DNA of 26,757 nucleotides from the NCBI GenBank assembly GCA_041688215.1, contig JBDNIO010000067.1, positions 1 to 26,757 on the forward strand, given 5' to 3'. This document shows positions 23,114 to 26,757 of the stretch, piece by piece. The notes under the pieces were generated by a model. The model saw nothing but the letters and a program-made list of their open reading frames with translations, was not told the origin of the DNA and ran no database searches. The translations under genes and the position numbers were made by a program. The stretch is from JBDNIO01 sp041688215. Lineage in GTDB: Bacteria > Pseudomonadota > Gammaproteobacteria > Nevskiales > Salinisphaeraceae. Every line of letters starts with the position of its first letter. The first letter of the stretch is position 1.

Positions 23114-24949
23114 ATGGCACAAGCCCCAGTGAATTCGCCTTTGGCCGGCGTGGTGCAGAGCATCGCGGTTGAATCCGGTGCGACGGTGCATACGGGTCAG
23201 GTTCTGGTTTGCGTGGAAGCCATGAAAATGCTGCACCAGATTGTAGCGCCGCAAGCAGGCACCGTATCGGCGTTGGACGTGGGTCTCGGCGATCAGGTGG
23301 ACGAGGGGCAGGTGCTGTTGCGGCTTGCGCCAGGGCCATCCGGCGTGGAAAGTCGCGCACCGCAAACGCAGAGTGAAACCGACGACACCGGCGGTGAGTT
23401 GGCTGAGATACGTGCACAGCATGCGCTGGGCCTGGACGCGGCCCGCCCGCAGGCGGTGGCCAGGCGTCGTGACAAAGGCAGGCGTACGGCGCGCGAGAAC
23501 ATCTCGGATTTGTGCGACGCGGACAGCTTTATTGAATACGGGGCGCTGGCAATCGCTGCCCAGCGCAGCCGGCGCAGCGAGGACGAACTCAAACGCGACA
23601 CGCCGGCCGACGGCATGGTCACCGGCATAGGCCGTATTAACGGCGAACATTTCGAGCCGGACAGATCGCGTGCCGTGGTCATGAGTTACGACTACACGGT
23701 GCTCGCCGGCACCCAGGGGTTTCAGAATCATCGCAAGACCGACCGCATGGTGCAGGTGGCGCGCGAGCAGGGCTTGCCCGTGGTGTTCTTCGCCGAAGGC
23801 GGCGGTGGGCGGCCGGGCGATGTGGATGTGAATCTGATCACCGCCGCGCAACTGGAAGTGACCAGTTTTGCCGAGTTCGCTCGCTTGAGCGGCAAAGTGC
23901 CACTGGTCGGCATTAACGCCGGCTATTGTTTTGCCGGCAACGCCGCGTTTTTTGGCTGCTGCGACGTAACGATTGCGACCCGGGATTCCAATGTCGGCAT
24001 GGGCGGGCCAGCGATGATTGAGGGCGGCGGCCTCGGGCAATTCAAACCCGGTGAAATCGGTCCTGCCGATGCGCAGTCGGCCAATGGAGTAATCGATATC
24101 CTGGTGGAAGACGAGATACAGGCGGTGGCAGCCGCTAAACAGTATCTGGGGTATTTTCAGGGGGCGATCGTGCCCGCGGGCGCACCAGAGCCAGAGAAAC
24201 TGCGCGACTGCGTACCGGAAAACCGCAAGCTGACGTATGACGTAAAAAAGGTTATCCAAACCCTGGCGGATACCGACTCGGTGCTGGAGTTGCGTGCCGG
24301 TTTCGCCCGCAATCTGGTTACCGCGCTAATCCGTGTTGATGGTAAACCCTTAGGCGTGCTGGCGAACAATCCGAAATATCTGGCCGGCGCGATTGACAGC
24401 GCGGCGGCTGACAAGGCCGCGCGCTTCATGCAATTGTGTAACGCACATGGCATACCGTTGCTTACCCTATGCGATACGCCCGGCATTATGGTGGGTCCAG
24501 AATCCGAGAAAGCCGCGACCGTGCGCCACGCCGCACGTCTGTTTGTGGTCGGGGCCAATATACAGGTGCCATGGTTCGGAATCGTGTTGCGCAAATGCTA
24601 TGGCCTGGGCGCCCAGGCTATGCTCGGCGGCCATCTCAAACGTCCGCAATTTACCGTGGCCTGGCCCACGGGCGAGTTTGGGCCGATGGGCCTGGAAGGC
24701 GCGGTGCGGCTGGGATTTCGGCGTGAGCTGGAAGCGATTCAAGACCCCGTCGAACGCGAGCAGCGTTTCGAGCAGATGGTGGATAAAATGTATGCCCACG
24801 GCAAAGCGGCGAACGTAGCGACTTATTTTGAAGTGGATGATGTGATCGATCCGGCCGATTCCCGCCGCTGGCTGGCGGATGCATTGCAGGGACAGCCGCC
24901 TGCCGCGAGCCGACATACTCCAGGGCGTGGTTTCATAGATAGCTGGTAA
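23114..24949 (+). CDS. Biotin carrier-carboxyltransferase fusion (acyl-CoA carboxylase subunit)
   Basis: This 611-residue protein fuses two parts of a biotin-dependent acyl-CoA carboxylase. Residues 1-75 are a biotinyl domain with NSPLAGVV and the biotinylation motif EAMKM, the acceptor being Lys38. A short linker (about 76-105) leads to a carboxyltransferase of the propionyl-/methylcrotonyl-CoA carboxylase beta type: VVFFAEGGGGRPGD, GYCFAGNAAFFGCCDVTIAT, VGMGGPAMIEGGGLG, and in the second half NPKYLAGAIDSAAADKAARF, LCDTPGIMVGPESEKA and WPTGEFGPMGLEGAVRLGF. It moves a carboxyl group from carboxybiotin to an acyl-CoA. The carrier domain is normally attached to the biotin carboxylase subunit, which is absent from the window. 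It must therefore borrow a carboxylase encoded elsewhere. The acyl-CoA substrate is not predictable. Confidence 0.92.
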   Translation: MAQAPVNSPLAGVVQSIAVESGATVHTGQVLVCVEAMKMLHQIVAPQAGTVSALDVGLGDQVDEGQVLLRLAPGPSGVESRAPQTQSETDDTGGELAEIRAQHALGLDAARPQAVARRRDKGRRTARENISDLCDADSFIEYGALAIAAQRSRRSEDELKRDTPADGMVTGIGRINGEHFEPDRSRAVVMSYDYTVLAGTQGFQNHRKTDRMVQVAREQGLPVVFFAEGGGGRPGDVDVNLITAAQLEVTSFAEFARLSGKVPLVGINAGYCFAGNAAFFGCCDVTIATRDSNVGMGGPAMIEGGGLGQFKPGEIGPADAQSANGVIDILVEDEIQAVAAAKQYLGYFQGAIVPAGAPEPEKLRDCVPENRKLTYDVKKVIQTLADTDSVLELRAGFARNLVTALIRVDGKPLGVLANNPKYLAGAIDSAAADKAARFMQLCNAHGIPLLTLCDTPGIMVGPESEKAATVRHAARLFVVGANIQVPWFGIVLRKCYGLGAQAMLGGHLKRPQFTVAWPTGEFGPMGLEGAVRLGFRRELEAIQDPVEREQRFEQMVDKMYAHGKAANVATYFEVDDVIDPADSRRWLADALQGQPPAASRHTPGRGFIDSW

Positions 24950-25021
24950 CCGGTATACGCTTGAATGAGTGGCCCGCCCATGAAAGTATTTCGGCATCAA
25001 TATTTATAACGTAGATAAACA

Positions 25022-25663
25022 ATGAAGTTATACGACTGGGTTATCGCCCCCAACCCGCGCCGGGTGCGCATGTATCTGGCGGAGAAGGGTATCGAAGTTC
25101 CCACCGAGCAGGCCGCGGCGCCGACTGATATGGATTTGCGGGCGGACTATTTGGAAAAGTCGCCGCATCGCACCGTACCCATGCTGGAACTGGACGACGG
25201 CACTTGCATTGTCGAAGCTATGGCGATCTGCCGCTACTTTGAAGCACAGCACAGCGAGCCGCCGCTATTCGGGCGCGATCCGGCCGAACAGGCCGTGGTG
25301 GAGATGTGGGAACGCCAGGCCGAATATCAGGGCATGCACGCTGGTGCCGAGAGTTTTCGCAACAGCCACCCCGCGTTCGCCGGCCGTGCCGTGCCCGGTT
25401 ACCCGGATCCGATAGCGCAGATTCCCGAACTGGGCGAGCGCGGGCGTTATCGCTTTAATCATTTCCTGAAAAAGATGGATCACCGTCTGGCAGAAGTTGA
25501 ATTTCTTGCCGGCGGGAATTTTTCCGTAGCCGATATAACCGCATTTTGCGGACTCGACTTCGTACACAAATTTCGTCTGCCCATCCCGCCGGAATTAACC
25601 CACGTTCAGCGCTGGTTTGAGCAGGTTAAAGCCCGGCCCAGCGCGGCAGCAACCCAGGCCTAA
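25022..25663 (+). CDS. Glutathione S-transferase family protein
   Basis: This is a 213-residue cytosolic GST. The N-terminal thioredoxin-like domain has MKLYDWVIAPNPRRVRMYLA, with the cis-proline in TVPMLELDDGT and the glutathione-binding Glu in IVEAMAICRYFE, where Ser usually follows Glu (here Ala). The C-terminal helical domain includes FLAGGNFSVADITAFCGLDF, the conserved N-capping box region. It begins 72 nt after the carboxyltransferase gene in the same direction, so co-transcription is possible. Only a weak ribosome site precedes ATG 25022. Its TAA (25661-25663) interlocks with the TAG of the convergent DUF1513 gene. Substrate and physiological role are unknown, as for most bacterial GSTs. 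Confidence 0.92.
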   Translation: MKLYDWVIAPNPRRVRMYLAEKGIEVPTEQAAAPTDMDLRADYLEKSPHRTVPMLELDDGTCIVEAMAICRYFEAQHSEPPLFGRDPAEQAVVEMWERQAEYQGMHAGAESFRNSHPAFAGRAVPGYPDPIAQIPELGERGRYRFNHFLKKMDHRLAEVEFLAGGNFSVADITAFCGLDFVHKFRLPIPPELTHVQRWFEQVKARPSAAATQA

Positions 25664-26607
25664 CCGCGAGCGCTGACCAGGTGATTGTCCCAATGGCTAT
25701 TCTGGGTATTGGCGAGCACTTTTCGTATGCCTTGCGGGCTGATGCGATTGATTTGGCCGAGGCCGGTACTCACCAGAAAGGCCTCGCCGTCCGCACTCAG
25801 ATTGGCGCCGCCTGCATCAGCCAGTGGCAGCGCCTTTAGAAACCGGGCCTGACGCGCATCCCAGAGGGTAACCAGGCCGCCGTGCGGACAAGTGACCATC
25901 GCCACGCCGGACTGCGGATGCACGCACACGCTGGCGGTATAGGCCTGCATCTGACGTTGCGTGGAAAGCGGCGCCATGGCGGTACGCAAAGCCTGTCCAC
26001 GGCGGTGAAAACCCACCAGCGGCACCTGGTCAGTAACCGGCCCCTGGTGCTGCATGACCACCGCGACTTCGTCCTGCGCCCCGGCTTCATTAGGCGTGAC
26101 CCACAAATGGCGCATGCTGAGCTGATGATGCGGTGGCGCAATCTGCTCCAAGAGTTCGCCGCTATGCCGGTCTACATAGGCCAGCGAGGGTTGCATGGTA
26201 TCCAGATTAAGTGGGTCGCGGCCGCGGTCGGGGTGGGTTTGCAGGCCGCCGTTGGCTACGACTAGCGTGTTGCCGTCGGAACTGAGCCGCAGGTCATGTG
26301 GGCTGATGCCGCCGCTGCTGAATTCGCGCACGATTTTGCCACTTTTTAGCTCGCGTTCAACGATTACTCCGCGTGCGTTTTCAAAATCGTTTTCGCTGGT
26401 ATACAGATATTCGCCGTCGGGGCTGAAACAGCCATGGCCGTAGAAATGCCGACCGCGCTCAGCGTGCAGTGTACGTACCAAGCGCTTTTCGCGTAGGTCA
26501 ATTTGCCAGGCCAGCCGCCCGGGCCGGCGTGCGTAGAACACGACCTGTTTAGCGTCGGGGGCCAGAGACACGCTATGCGCGCGTTCGGGTACCGGGTGCT
26601 TGAACAC
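25660..26607 (-). CDS. DUF1513 beta-propeller-like protein, N-terminally truncated
   Basis: This is a 315-residue protein from GTG 26607. The DUF1513 pattern is clear: VVFYARRPGRLAWQIDL, GRHFYGHGCFSPDGEYLYTS, ENDFENARGVIVERELKSG, GISPHDLRLSSDGNTLVVAN, GGLQTHPDRGRDPLNLDTM, QPSLAYVDRHSGELLEQI and LSMRHLWVTPNE. DUF1513 proteins are periplasmic, usually with a Tat or Sec signal and a first blade before the point where this frame opens. They are commonly linked to imelysin/iron-uptake genes. Here translation could begin only at the GTG, because TAA blocks the frame 12 nt upstream. About 40-50 family residues and the export signal are missing. The upstream DNA does not encode them in another frame. 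It may be a non-functional remnant. No imelysin gene is in the window. Confidence 0.82.
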   Translation of the reverse strand: MFKHPVPERAHSVSLAPDAKQVVFYARRPGRLAWQIDLREKRLVRTLHAERGRHFYGHGCFSPDGEYLYTSENDFENARGVIVERELKSGKIVREFSSGGISPHDLRLSSDGNTLVVANGGLQTHPDRGRDPLNLDTMQPSLAYVDRHSGELLEQIAPPHHQLSMRHLWVTPNEAGAQDEVAVVMQHQGPVTDQVPLVGFHRRGQALRTAMAPLSTQRQMQAYTASVCVHPQSGVAMVTCPHGGLVTLWDARQARFLKALPLADAGGANLSADGEAFLVSTGLGQINRISPQGIRKVLANTQNSHWDNHLVSARG

Positions 26608-26725
26608 GAGGTTCGCATGTTAGTGCACCATTCTTTCTGTAATTTGGTTTGAGTCCGGTAGGGCGACAGGCCATCCGCTATTCTTTCGTTGGATTGTTAG
26701 CGCAAACACACGAAAGGAAAAACAG

Positions 26726-26757
26726 ATGACCTGTCGAATAGAGAATACCGAAAGTGA
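26726..26757 (+). CDS. Start of a gene running off the right edge
   Basis: ATG 26726 opens the frame MTCRIENTES, which continues beyond the window. It is preceded by a good purine-rich ribosome site (AAAGGAAA at 26713-26720, about 5 nt spacer), while its own upstream region is AT-richer than the surroundings. Ten residues are too few to name a family. Confidence 0.5.
   Translation, partial: MTCRIENTES

Noticed and set aside
22994..24259. Long 421-codon open frame on the minus strand opposite the carboxyltransferase gene
   Set aside because: It is antisense to a well-conserved protein. Its translation is rich in His, Arg and Ala with no family resemblance, as expected of a GC-rich shadow frame.

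Overview
The window reads as a chromosomal segment of a gammaproteobacterium, GC-rich by eye (about 55-60%). The main clue is the heme cluster order hemC-hemD-hemX-hemY, supported by a MetR/MetE divergent pair and malate synthase G. I cannot resolve the genus. Most of the window is ordinary housekeeping sequence, with one defence island and several small scars of mobile or palindromic DNA.

Left part (1-5387, + strand): the 3' end of an IS200/IS605-type tnpA and its terminal hairpin lie directly against hemC. Then follow hemC, hemD, hemX and hemY, tightly packed, and an NAD(P)-binding SDR of the YeeZ-like kind. A palindromic REP/MITE-like element (about 5438-5543) follows.

Centre-left (5595-10621): a secreted LolA-like protein on the minus strand. 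Next comes a two-gene amidoligase-type module, a GNAT acetyltransferase followed by an ATP-grasp protein with a RimK-like N-terminal domain. Both genes look damaged. The GNAT is frameshifted at the start of the right arm of a perfect 34-bp palindrome, and the ATP-grasp has lost its last conserved segment in a small out-of-frame deletion. Malate synthase G (glcB) follows with a clear intrinsic terminator.

Centre (10649-15594): metR and metE diverge from an AT-rich spacer. A convergent pair of lipid/CoA-type enzymes (enoyl-CoA hydratase-like and FabG-like SDR) sits on the minus strand.

Defence island (15964-22984, minus strand): a complete type I Wadjet anti-plasmid system, transcribed jetA-jetB-jetC-jetD. 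jetA/jetB overlap by 4 nt and jetB/jetC are 2 nt apart. jetD is separated from jetC by 414 nt holding two different palindromic repeat elements. This is the most notable system in the window. It is a described defence family, but the split layout is unusual.

Right part (22985-26757): a divergent gene encodes a biotinyl domain fused to the N-terminus of an acyl-CoA carboxyltransferase. Then come a glutathione S-transferase and, convergent with it with interlocked stop codons, a DUF1513 beta-propeller-like gene that lacks its usual N-terminus and export signal. A new gene starts at the right edge.
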